A DNA stretch of 28,865 nucleotides, taken from the NCBI GenBank assembly GCA_031407985.1, contig JANOJB010000221.1, positions 1 through 28,865 on the forward strand. The letters are read 5' to 3'. Below, one piece after another: positions 1-6,340 of the stretch. The stretch's first letter is position 1. Every line of letters starts with the position of its first letter. The translations under genes and the position numbers were made by a program. The notes below the pieces were generated by a model that was not told where the DNA came from, did not search any database, and saw nothing but the letters and a program-made list of their open reading frames with translations. The DNA comes from FEN-1088 sp031407985 (lineage in GTDB: Bacteria > Myxococcota_A > Polyangia > Fen-1088).

Positions 1-69
1 TCCACGGCCACCGGTGGAGCTGGCGGGACGACGGCCGCTGGCGGTGCCGGCGGTGCGGGCGCTGCGTAA
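1..69 (+). CDS. C-terminal end of a truncated gene, Gly/Ala/Thr-rich tail
   Basis: The first reading frame is open from the window edge to a TAA at 67-69 and encodes 22 residues made almost only of Gly, Ala and Thr. Low-complexity Gly/Ala tails like this are common at the ends of secreted or surface proteins of myxobacteria, but nothing here identifies the protein. A GC-rich hairpin at 112-134 lies just downstream and fits a transcript end. The start and most of the gene lie outside the window. Confidence 0.5.
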   Translation, partial: STATGGAGGTTAAGGAGGAGAA

Positions 70-111
70 CGTTCACGGGTAATGCCGGCAGGCAACGGGG
101 GGCCAGGGGCC

Positions 112-134
112 AGGGGCCAGGATACCTGGCCCCT
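112..134 (+). terminator. Hairpin, probable terminator of the upstream partial gene
   Basis: A perfect 9-bp stem (112-120 with 126-134) closes a 5-base loop, 43 bases after the stop at 69. It has no T-run, so it is an imperfect intrinsic terminator. The left arm is part of a short tandem array of GGGGCCA-like units at about 97-120, so more than one register can pair. Confidence 0.4.
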
Positions 135-188
135 TCCTTGCGGAAAGCGCAGGACATCGGACGATTCATACCGAGTCGTTCGGATGCA

Positions 189-212
189 AACCAACCAACC
201 AACCAACCAACC
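189..212 (+). repeat. Tetranucleotide repeat (AACC)x6 in a gene leader
   Basis: Six perfect AACC units run from 189 to 212 and end three bases before the Shine-Dalgarno site of the gene at 227. Simple repeats of this kind can gain or lose units by slipped-strand mispairing. Because this one lies upstream of the start codon, a change would alter promoter or leader spacing, not the reading frame. Confidence 0.85.
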
Positions 213-215
213 ACG

Positions 216-221
216 AAGGAG
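216..221 (+). promoter_or_regulatory. Shine-Dalgarno site of the hydrophilin-like gene
   Basis: AAGGAG lies five bases before the ATG at 227. This fixes the start of the small exported protein and rules out the overlapping frame that begins at 82. Confidence 0.8.
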
Positions 222-226
222 AGCAC

Positions 227-670
227 ATGAATATTGGCAAGTTTGTCTTGGGGACCTCGCTGTCGTTTCTCCTGATCAACGCGGGAGCGGCGCTGGCCGG
301 TGAGAATGACGTTCAGAAAGAAGGCAACGCCCTTGAGGCGAAAGGCAACGCGCTTGAGAAGAAGGCTGCGCGCGAAAAGAAAGCCTCCGAGAAGACCGCA
401 GCCACCGCGGAGGCCAAGCAGGAAAAGGGCGAGCAGATGCAGAAGGAAGGTAAGGCCCTGAAAAAGAACGCCGAGAAGAACCCGGAGACCGTCGCCGAGG
501 GCGCGCGCCTGGAGAGGGCTGGCGCCGTGGAGAAGGCCGAAGGCGAGAAGCTGGAAAAGACGGCCAAGGGTCAGAAAGAACACGCCAAGCGTACGCAAAA
601 AGCGGCCGATGAGATGGAGAAGGCGGGAGCGAAGATCGAAAAGGCCGGCACCGACATGGGTAAGAAATAG
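227..670 (+). CDS. Small exported Lys/Glu/Ala-rich hydrophilin-like protein
   Basis: The 147-residue product has a clear signal peptide: Lys at position 5, a hydrophobic core at about 6-20, and a likely signal peptidase I cut after Ala-Leu-Ala at 22-24. The mature part of about 123 residues is almost entirely Lys, Glu, Ala, Gly, Gln, Thr and Asn. I see no Cys and no aromatic residue in it, one Pro and one Ile. Loosely repeated segments (Glu-Gly-Asn-Ala-Leu-Glu, Lys-Glu-Gly-Lys-Ala-Leu, Glu-Lys-Ala-Gly) suggest one long helix or a disordered chain. The composition resembles group 3 LEA proteins and other hydrophilins that protect against drying, but I cannot assign a family. It would act in the periplasm or at the cell surface. 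It has a strong Shine-Dalgarno site and stands alone, with a hairpin at 692-727 after it. A periplasmic coiled-coil structural protein is the main alternative. Confidence 0.8.
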   Translation: MNIGKFVLGTSLSFLLINAGAALAGENDVQKEGNALEAKGNALEKKAAREKKASEKTAATAEAKQEKGEQMQKEGKALKKNAEKNPETVAEGARLERAGAVEKAEGEKLEKTAKGQKEHAKRTQKAADEMEKAGAKIEKAGTDMGKK

Positions 671-691
671 CCGGGCTTAGTTTGACCACGG

Positions 692-727
692 GCAACCGCA
701 GCACGCGAACAGCGCTGCTGCGGTTGC
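692..727. terminator. Hairpin between convergent genes, likely bidirectional terminator
   Basis: A perfect 12-bp stem (692-703 with 716-727) closes a 12-base loop. It sits 21 bases after the plus-strand stop at 670 and 33 bases beyond the minus-strand stop at 761, so it can end transcription from both sides. No long T-run follows. Confidence 0.7.
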
Positions 728-760
728 GTCCGACCCGGATGACGCCGTTAGCACGGGGCC

Positions 761-1129
761 TCACGACGTTGGTGATCGTAGGCGCTGGATGATTTCCAGC
801 AGCTGTTCGATCCGGAACGGCTTACGCAGAACCGCGGCCGCGCCGCTCGGCATGTCCTGGGAAACCGCCGTCAAGATGACGACGGGGATCTTCGTCAACG
901 CGGGATCGTGCTGAATGGCCTCAAGGACCTGCCAGCCGGTCACGATGGGCATCATGAGGTCCAGGATCACCATATCTGGCGGCGACCGCGCGTCGAGAGT
1001 CAGAAAATCAAGAGCTTGACGTCCTGTCCTAGCTGGAATGACGTCGTATCCATTCTGCTCAAGCACGTCCTGGACGACGTCCCTCATTTCCGGGTCGTCA
1101 TCGGCCAGAAGTATGGTGTTTGTCCGCAT
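761..1129 (-). CDS. Single-domain response regulator (receiver only)
   Basis: The 122-residue product is one receiver domain with no output domain. The acidic pocket is Asp10-Asp11-Asp12, the phospho-acceptor is Asp57 in the ILDLMMP strand, the switch Thr is Thr87 and the conserved Lys is Lys103 in Arg-Lys-Pro-Phe. All key residues are present, so it should accept phosphate from a histidine kinase and act through protein contacts, as CheY- or Spo0F-like proteins do. I chose the ATG at 1129. A TTG at 1159 would add ten residues, and neither start has a good Shine-Dalgarno site. It lies 61 bases downstream of the Ser/Thr kinase on the same strand and is probably co-transcribed with it. Its partner kinase is unknown. 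Confidence 0.9.
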   Translation of the reverse strand: MRTNTILLADDDPEMRDVVQDVLEQNGYDVIPARTGRQALDFLTLDARSPPDMVILDLMMPIVTGWQVLEAIQHDPALTKIPVVILTAVSQDMPSGAAAVLRKPFRIEQLLEIIQRLRSPTS

Positions 1130-1166
1130 AGATAAGTTCGGTATCAAGAAATGTTCCAAGCATCGC

Positions 1167-1192
1167 AGCTAGGCCCAGCTAAAGGGCCAGCT
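1167..1192 (-). promoter_or_regulatory. Small hairpin across the kinase stop codon
   Basis: AGCT/AGCT and GGCCC/GGGCC arms (1167-1176 and 1184-1192) pair with one bulged base and a 7-base loop, overlapping the stop codon of the kinase. It could reduce read-through into the receiver gene, but it is short and may be chance. Confidence 0.3.
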
Positions 1193-2756
1193 AGGGCCGG
1201 TCACCGAAGGATTCGTCCAATGGCAAGACGGCGTTCCCATCGAGGGGAATGTGCTGGCTCGAAGCAGGCGCCTGCTTTTCCACGGGGCGCGATCCGACCG
1301 AACGCGTTGCTCCTTCCCGCCGGCGGTTGATCGCAAGTGCCTGGGGCGACGGTATTCTTGTCGGCCGTGTCCTGACTGGTCGCACGTCCGCGGATCGTGC
1401 TTCAGTGGACGCATCGTCCACCGGCCACGAAGACGGTGGATTTGGGTTCGCTGGCGACGGGGTCACGGCTCGGCGTACGATCGGGCGAATCTCGACGGCG
1501 GGCGCAACCTCTGGCAGCGATGGGGCCGGGCGCGCATACCGCAGCGGCAACACCGATCGCGCCACGATGTTTTCCACAACAAAGAACGCCGATACACTGA
1601 TGGCGGTTCCCACGAACATAGCCACTCCCCAACCTCGCCACCCGCGGCCGCTCGCCCGCCCGTGACCTTCGAATGAAGGGGCCGCGCCGAAAGCGACGGG
1701 TGCGATCCTGGCGACGGGAGCCAGGCCAGCCGAAACCGGGCCGGTCACGCCCAGGCGGCCCCATGCAGCCGCGCACAGTGCCTCGGCAAACGCGGTGACC
1801 GACGAGAACCGCCCCTCCTTCTCCTTGCTCAGGGCGCGGATCACCACGCGTTCCACCTCGGTCTCGATTCCCATCGGCAGCGGGTTGTCGTAAAGCACGT
1901 GCCACAACACGGCGCCGACGTTGTCTCCCGAAAACGGCGTGCGCCCGGTCAGCATCTGGTACGTCAGCGCCGCCAGCGCGAACTGGTCACTGGCGGCATC
2001 CACGACAGCGGGACGGCCGCGGCATTGCTCGGGCGACATGAATTGGGGGGTTCCCATCAACCCGCTTTCAGGGCCCAGCCGGCGAGGGGCGTCATTCATC
2101 TTCGAGATGCCAAAGTCCAGCACCTTGGCCACCTCGCCGTGCCTGCCCTCGACGGGAACCAGAAAGATATTCTCCGGTTTCAGATCGCGGTGGACGACGC
2201 CATGGGAATGGGCCGCGGCCAGCCCCGCCGCGATCTGCTCGACTATGCCGGCCACGATCTTCACCGGCAGCGATCCCATCCGTGACAGGCGTGCGCCTAG
2301 TGTCTCGCCCTGCAGATACTCCATCACCAGAAACTCGGTGCCGTCAGGCAGCCTATTGAAATCGATCACCTGAACGATGTTTGGGTGCTGAAGCGACGAC
2401 GTGATTCTCGCCTCGCTATCGAACCGGGCCATCGCTTCGGGATTCTCGGACAATCTTCGCAGCAGCACCTTTATGGCGTATCGCCCTGCCAGGCGCGCGT
2501 GCTTCGCCTCAAAAACCACGCCCATCCCGCCCTCTCCGATCAGGCGAACGATGCGGTAGGTGTTGTTGAGGACCTGTCCCTCCTTGAAAACGCTGGGCGG
2601 TTCGTCGGTGACCGCGGGGCCTCCTTGAGCGGATGAGTCCGTGGGCCCGAATGCCGCGCGTGATTCAGGGTCGTGATTCGGATGCAGCATGTTCGCTCGA
2701 ATGCAGTCCTTCACGAGGCGTGCCAGAGCCAGAACCAATCGGAGTTCTAGTGCCAT
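1191..2756 (-). CDS. Membrane-anchored PknB-type Ser/Thr protein kinase
   Basis: The 521-residue product has a Hanks-type kinase domain at about residues 67-330. It has the glycine loop Gly-Glu-Gly-Gly-Met-Gly (74-79), ATP-binding Lys96, the catalytic His-Arg-Asp at 189-191 with Lys193 and Asn196, Asp-Phe-Gly at 214-216, and a Gly-Thr-Pro-x-Phe-Met-Ser-Pro-Glu segment at about 235-243, so it should be active. One membrane helix at about 376-395 follows, then a Pro-rich tail of roughly 125 residues that should face the periplasm. I recognise no PASTA or other sensor repeat in that tail. The start at 2756 has AGGA four to five bases upstream. An ATG at 2690 (22 residues shorter) is the alternative. 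A receiver gene follows at 1129. The inverted repeat at 2810-2836 lies upstream and may be a control site. Substrates cannot be read from the sequence. Confidence 0.93.
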   Translation of the reverse strand: MALELRLVLALARLVKDCIRANMLHPNHDPESRAAFGPTDSSAQGGPAVTDEPPSVFKEGQVLNNTYRIVRLIGEGGMGVVFEAKHARLAGRYAIKVLLRRLSENPEAMARFDSEARITSSLQHPNIVQVIDFNRLPDGTEFLVMEYLQGETLGARLSRMGSLPVKIVAGIVEQIAAGLAAAHSHGVVHRDLKPENIFLVPVEGRHGEVAKVLDFGISKMNDAPRRLGPESGLMGTPQFMSPEQCRGRPAVVDAASDQFALAALTYQMLTGRTPFSGDNVGAVLWHVLYDNPLPMGIETEVERVVIRALSKEKEGRFSSVTAFAEALCAAAWGRLGVTGPVSAGLAPVARIAPVAFGAAPSFEGHGRASGRGWRGWGVAMFVGTAISVSAFFVVENIVARSVLPLRYARPAPSLPEVAPAVEIRPIVRRAVTPSPANPNPPSSWPVDDASTEARSADVRPVRTRPTRIPSPQALAINRRREGATRSVGSRPVEKQAPASSQHIPLDGNAVLPLDESFGDRP

Positions 2757-2809
2757 TTGTCCTGCGGAGGACGAACTGGGTTATGCCGTCGGGTGCGCGG
2801 TCACCCCAT

Positions 2810-2836
2810 CGTAACCATGGTCGCCGAATGGTAACG
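2810..2836. promoter_or_regulatory. Imperfect inverted repeat upstream of the kinase, possible operator
   Basis: CGTAACCAT at 2810-2818 faces ATGGTAACG at 2828-2836 with one mismatch and a 9-base gap, 54 bases before the kinase start at 2756. It also lies downstream of the minus-strand gene ending at 2868, so a weak terminator is the other reading. A related CGTAACC dyad precedes the second kinase at 22998. Confidence 0.35.
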
Positions 2837-2867
2837 CGCGGCCGGCCATGGCCCACGCCGCCTTGCC

Positions 2868-3212
2868 TTAGGCCACGCCGTTGAGCAGTGCGACCAGGCT
2901 CTTGGCGCCCCGGGTGAAAGTGAGGACGTCCGGGCTCAGCCGCTGGGATTCGTCTCTGAGCTGACGCAGCAGTTCCGCAAGCATCTGTTGGTTGCGCAAG
3001 CCAAAGGGGAGGGGTGCGTGAGCCATCTGGTCTTTAATGAATTCAACCACCTTGCCCATGGTATGCCGCTGGCCGGCGATTGTGAGGGTGTCCATGCTGT
3101 CGAGCATCTCGGTAATCACCTCCAGTTGGCGCGCTAACGAAAACTGGTGCCCGTAGTTACGCTGGTCGGGTCTTGGCGATAGGGGTCTGGCCGGCGAGAT
3201 CGACAAGAGCAT
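2868..3212 (-). CDS. Unrecognised 114-residue protein, probably cytoplasmic
   Basis: I do not recognise this protein. The start at 3212 is well supported: AAGGAGG lies five bases before the ATG, so the longer open frame from 3254 is not used. The N-terminus is short, Pro-rich and probably disordered (about 1-20). The rest (about 24-114) looks fully helical, with amphipathic stretches such as Gln-Leu-Glu-Val-Ile-Thr-Glu-Met-Leu and Met-Leu-Ala-Glu-Leu-Leu-Arg-Gln-Leu. There is no signal peptide, membrane segment, Cys or metal motif. It is transcribed away from the diguanylate cyclase gene, with 163 bases between the two starts, so the pair may share a control region. The good ribosome site and the ordinary composition argue that it is real. 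Confidence 0.7.
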   Translation of the reverse strand: MLLSISPARPLSPRPDQRNYGHQFSLARQLEVITEMLDSMDTLTIAGQRHTMGKVVEFIKDQMAHAPLPFGLRNQQMLAELLRQLRDESQRLSPDVLTFTRGAKSLVALLNGVA

Positions 3213-3375
3213 GTGTTCCTCCTTGAATGACAAGCCCGGATACCGCTGCAACAAACATGCGCAACCGCCACGATGGACGCGCGTGACATCGACGGGACTG
3301 GGTACATCCGTGTGACGACTTTACGCACCAGCTTCCGCGCGGCGGCTGGTACGAAAATTGATACAGCCAGGATTG

Positions 3376-4368
3376 ATGTCGGCTTCAGATGACCTCGGGG
3401 TCCAAGCGGGAAAATCCGTCGCCGATGGCAGCGGCCGAAACGTTCTGATCGTGGAGGACGATCGGGATCAGGCGGAAACCCTACAAGCTGTCCTGACCGG
3501 GGAAGGCTACAGCGTGCGCACCGCCGCCGATGGCGCCGCCGGTCTGCGCGCCGTCCATGCGTTGGTACCGGACATCATCCTCATGGACGTCGGTATGCCC
3601 GTTCTCGACGGTATCAGCGCGGCTCTTCAGATCAGGCAGGACCCAATAGCCTGCCACGTGCCCATCATCTTTGTTTTTGGAAGCCCCGATCTACTGCCGC
3701 GGATTGGCGCCCTTGGCATCGAGGACATGGACTTCACGCTGAAACCGTACTCGATCGAGCAGTTGCTCGTGCGCATGCGGACGGCATTCGACCGGATCGG
3801 GGCGCAAAAGCGCCTGCGCGAAGATGCCAACATCGATGAACTGACCCGGCTGGGAAATCTGCGCGTCCTTCGTGAGCGACTGGCCATGGAGGAGTCGCGA
3901 CTGGAGCGGTACGACATCCCCGCCACGATGCTGGTCCTTGATGTCGACAAGTTGAAGGCCATCAATGATCAGCACGGCCATGCGATCGGTAGCGAGGTGC
4001 TGAAGGCTATCGCTGGCGTTCTGGCGGCGGAAGTCCGCGAGACCGATCTGGCGGTACGCTATGGCGGCGACGAATTCGTCGTGTTGTTGCCCCACACCCC
4101 GTTGACGGATGGTCTGGTATTCGCTGAACGGGTTCTGCGTCAGATCCGGAATTTGCGGCCGAACGGTGTCAGGGTGACTGCAAGTTTGGGAGTGGCAGGC
4201 CGTGACGAAAAAAACAGGGGCTCATTCGCCTCGCTGCTGGCGCATGCCGATGCCGCCGTCTATCAGGCCAAACACGGCGGGGGCAACCAGGTGTGCCGTT
4301 ACGATGACCGGACGGATGGCGACTCACCTTCCGATGGCGTTTCTGGTGATCTGCTGAAGGTGGGGTGA
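3376..4368 (+). CDS. REC-GGDEF response regulator, diguanylate cyclase
   Basis: This 330-residue protein joins an N-terminal receiver (about 20-135) to a C-terminal GGDEF domain (about 150-305), the layout of PleD/WspR-type enzymes that make c-di-GMP from two GTP. The receiver keeps the acidic pair, phospho-acceptor Asp71 and Lys123. The switch Thr/Ser is replaced by Phe101 (Ile-Ile-Phe-Val-Phe-Gly), so its activation may be unusual. The active site Gly-Gly-Asp-Glu-Phe at 230-234 is intact. Arg-Glu-Thr-Asp at 221-224 lies five residues before it and matches the inhibitory I-site RxxD, so product feedback is expected. I chose the ATG at 3376, with AGGA three bases upstream. A TTG at 3358 is the alternative. 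The gene overlaps the next one, GH15, by four bases (GTGA), which points to coupled translation with the alpha-glucan operon. Confidence 0.92.
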   Translation: MSASDDLGVQAGKSVADGSGRNVLIVEDDRDQAETLQAVLTGEGYSVRTAADGAAGLRAVHALVPDIILMDVGMPVLDGISAALQIRQDPIACHVPIIFVFGSPDLLPRIGALGIEDMDFTLKPYSIEQLLVRMRTAFDRIGAQKRLREDANIDELTRLGNLRVLRERLAMEESRLERYDIPATMLVLDVDKLKAINDQHGHAIGSEVLKAIAGVLAAEVRETDLAVRYGGDEFVVLLPHTPLTDGLVFAERVLRQIRNLRPNGVRVTASLGVAGRDEKNRGSFASLLAHADAAVYQAKHGGGNQVCRYDDRTDGDSPSDGVSGDLLKVG

Positions 4369-6209
4369 CGATCCTGGCTGCGCCAAAGGGGGCTTCTATC
4401 ACGATGGGCGCTTCGCGGGGGACAAGGATGACCATCTCGGGTCAAAGGCTGGAAGATCTGGCCTTGATCGGCAATTGCCAATACGCGGCCCTGGTGTCGC
4501 GCACCGGTGCGATCAATTGGTGTTGCCTGCCCCGTTTGGATGCTGAGCCGGTGTTTGGTGCGTTGTTGGATGACGTCGACGGTGGCGTGTTTCAGGTCGG
4601 GCCCGCCTCGGGCGAGCTTGGAACACAGCGGTACCTCCCCAATACCAACGTTCTCGAGACGACGTTTCGCAACTCCGAAGGCGCCTTTCGTGTTTTGGAC
4701 TTCGCGCCCCGATACTTCGTTCAACAGCGCGTGATTTACCCCACCGAGCTGGTTCGTCTGATTGAGCCGATCTCAGGGACACCACGCGTTCAGATTCGCT
4801 GCGAGCCACGACTTGGCTGGTCCAAGAACGTTCCGGATCGACTGGAATCCTCGGGCTCGGTTGAGTTTCTTGGGTACGCGCGGCCGCTGCGGTTGACGTC
4901 GGACCTACCCCAGACTTACCTGGCTGCGGTGCCCTTCGTGCTAACGCAGCGGCAGCATCTGGTGCTGACGTGGGGGCCCCCACCCGAAGAACCCCTGGCG
5001 GCGTCTTGTGAACACAGCCTTTCGGAAACCGTTCGCTACTGGCGCAGTTGGGTCAAGCACTGCGACATTCCCCCGCACTTCCAGGAAGAGGTCATTCGCT
5101 CGGCGCTGGCGCTGAAACTACACTGCTACGAAGACACGGGGGCGATTGTGGCGTCGACGACCATGGCGATACCGGAATCAGCCGGCAGCGGTCGCACCTG
5201 GGACTACCGCTATTGCTGGCTGCGTGACGCCTACTATGTACTCGACGCCTTTCGGGCGCTGGGTCACTTCGAGGAACGCGAACGGTTTCTTCAGTTCCTG
5301 TTGAACATTGCCAGCAACAATCCAGAGCTGGACCTCTCGCCGCTTTATCGCATCGACGGCAGCAGCGATTTGCAGGAGACCGTGCTGGAAAATTGGCCGG
5401 GCTTCGGCGGCGAGGGGCCCGTACGCCTGGGCAATGGCGCGGCCCTGCACAAGCAACACGATCTGTTCGGCGAAATGGTGCTGGCGCTGGCCCCGGTGTT
5501 CCTGGATTCGAGGTTCGAAGCCGAGCGCACCACCGAGACCCTAGATCTGATGGAACGCCTGGCACGCCGGGCGTTGGCCGTGGCCGGCACCCCGGACGCG
5601 GGTATCTGGGAGTTGCGGACCGAATGGACGCCGCAGACATTCTCTAGCGTCATGTGTTGGGCCGCCGCCGATCGGGTGGCCAGCATCGCGGCGGTGCATC
5701 GACCGCGCATAGCCGACGAAATGCGCGCCGCCGCGGATCGCTTGCACGGCACGATTCTCAAGGAAGCCTGGAATCCGAATCTTGGGGCGTTCGTGTCATC
5801 ACATGGGGGCACGATGCTGGATGCGTCGCTGCTCCAGTTGCCGAAGTTGCGCTTCCTGCCGTTCGATGATCCGCGCCTGCTGGCCACCATCGATGCCATT
5901 CGCGGAGGGTTGGGACGGGACGGTTGGATCTTGCGCTACGACATGAATGATGGCTTCGGACATCCGACTGTCGCCTTCGTGATTTGCACGCTGTGGCTTA
6001 GCGAAGCCCTGGGACTGATTGGGCGAAGGGGCGACGCACGCGCGCTGCTTGATCAGGTTCGCAAGGTCATGTCGCCGTTGGGTCTACTCGCGGAAGACTA
6101 CGATCCGGTGCAGGGCCGCCTTTGGGGAAACTTTCCGCAGGCCTATTCGCACGCCGGGCTGATCAATGCCGCGTTCACCGCATCACCGAACTGGTGGGAA
6201 GTCTTGTAG
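4365..6209 (+). CDS. Glycoside hydrolase family 15 protein (glucoamylase- or trehalase-like)
   Basis: The 614-residue product has the N-terminal beta-domain typical of bacterial GH15 proteins (about 28-220; the opening Leu-Ile-Gly-Asn-x-x-x-Ala-Ala-Leu-Val is characteristic), followed by an (alpha/alpha)6 barrel (about 235-612). Family landmarks are Trp279-Asp280-Tyr281-Arg282-Tyr283-x-Trp285-x-Arg287-Asp288, the Gly-Pro-Val-Arg-x-Gly-Asn segment near 351-357, Gly-Ile-Trp-Glu with Glu416 as the likely acid, and Glu577 in Leu-Ala-Glu-Asp-Tyr-Asp-Pro as the likely base. GH15 enzymes release glucose from glycogen or maltodextrin ends, and a subset with this same N-terminal domain are trehalases, so the substrate is open. 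There is no signal peptide, so it acts in the cytoplasm. The GTG start overlaps the cyclase stop by four bases and has GAAGG four bases upstream. An ATG at 4428 is an alternative start. Confidence 0.88.
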   Translation: MTILAAPKGASITMGASRGTRMTISGQRLEDLALIGNCQYAALVSRTGAINWCCLPRLDAEPVFGALLDDVDGGVFQVGPASGELGTQRYLPNTNVLETTFRNSEGAFRVLDFAPRYFVQQRVIYPTELVRLIEPISGTPRVQIRCEPRLGWSKNVPDRLESSGSVEFLGYARPLRLTSDLPQTYLAAVPFVLTQRQHLVLTWGPPPEEPLAASCEHSLSETVRYWRSWVKHCDIPPHFQEEVIRSALALKLHCYEDTGAIVASTTMAIPESAGSGRTWDYRYCWLRDAYYVLDAFRALGHFEERERFLQFLLNIASNNPELDLSPLYRIDGSSDLQETVLENWPGFGGEGPVRLGNGAALHKQHDLFGEMVLALAPVFLDSRFEAERTTETLDLMERLARRALAVAGTPDAGIWELRTEWTPQTFSSVMCWAAADRVASIAAVHRPRIADEMRAAADRLHGTILKEAWNPNLGAFVSSHGGTMLDASLLQLPKLRFLPFDDPRLLATIDAIRGGLGRDGWILRYDMNDGFGHPTVAFVICTLWLSEALGLIGRRGDARALLDQVRKVMSPLGLLAEDYDPVQGRLWGNFPQAYSHAGLINAAFTASPNWWEVL

Positions 6210-6245
6210 GCCCGTCGACGTTACCGCGACGCGACAGGTGTTACC

Positions 6246-6260
6246 GCTTGGAAACCAAGC
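6246..6260 (+). promoter_or_regulatory. Small hairpin in the gap between the GH15 and GH133 genes
   Basis: GCTTGG and CCAAGC (6-bp stem, AAA loop) sit in the 131-base gap between the GH15 stop and the GH133 start. The octamer GTTACCGC also occurs twice there, at 6220 and 6240, exactly 20 bases apart. This is the only long gap inside the operon besides the treX-treY gap, so an RNA-processing or internal control site is possible. Confidence 0.3.
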
Positions 6261-6340
6261 AGGGCGGCCATGACCCGGTGGTACCCGATGGTTGCTTCCC
6301 CGAAACGCTGGCACGACGCTTGAACATCGCTTCGCCACTT

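Noticed and set aside
189..212. AACC tract as part of a CRISPR-like or telomere-like array
   Set aside because: There are only six 4-bp units with no spacers. It is a simple sequence repeat.
276..764. Minus-strand open frame of 162 codons opposite the hydrophilin-like gene
   Set aside because: It is Arg/Ser/Pro-rich, crosses the 692-727 hairpin and is antisense to a gene with a signal peptide and a strong ribosome site.
3327..3350. ACCAGC/GCTGGT inverted repeat before the cyclase gene
   Set aside because: Six-base arms with a 12-base gap are expected by chance in this GC-rich sequence. There is no second copy or other support.
6122..6340. N-terminal extension of the GH133 frame back into the GH15 gene
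   Set aside because: The extension would overlap 88 bases of the GH15 coding sequence, has no ribosome site and adds no family sequence.
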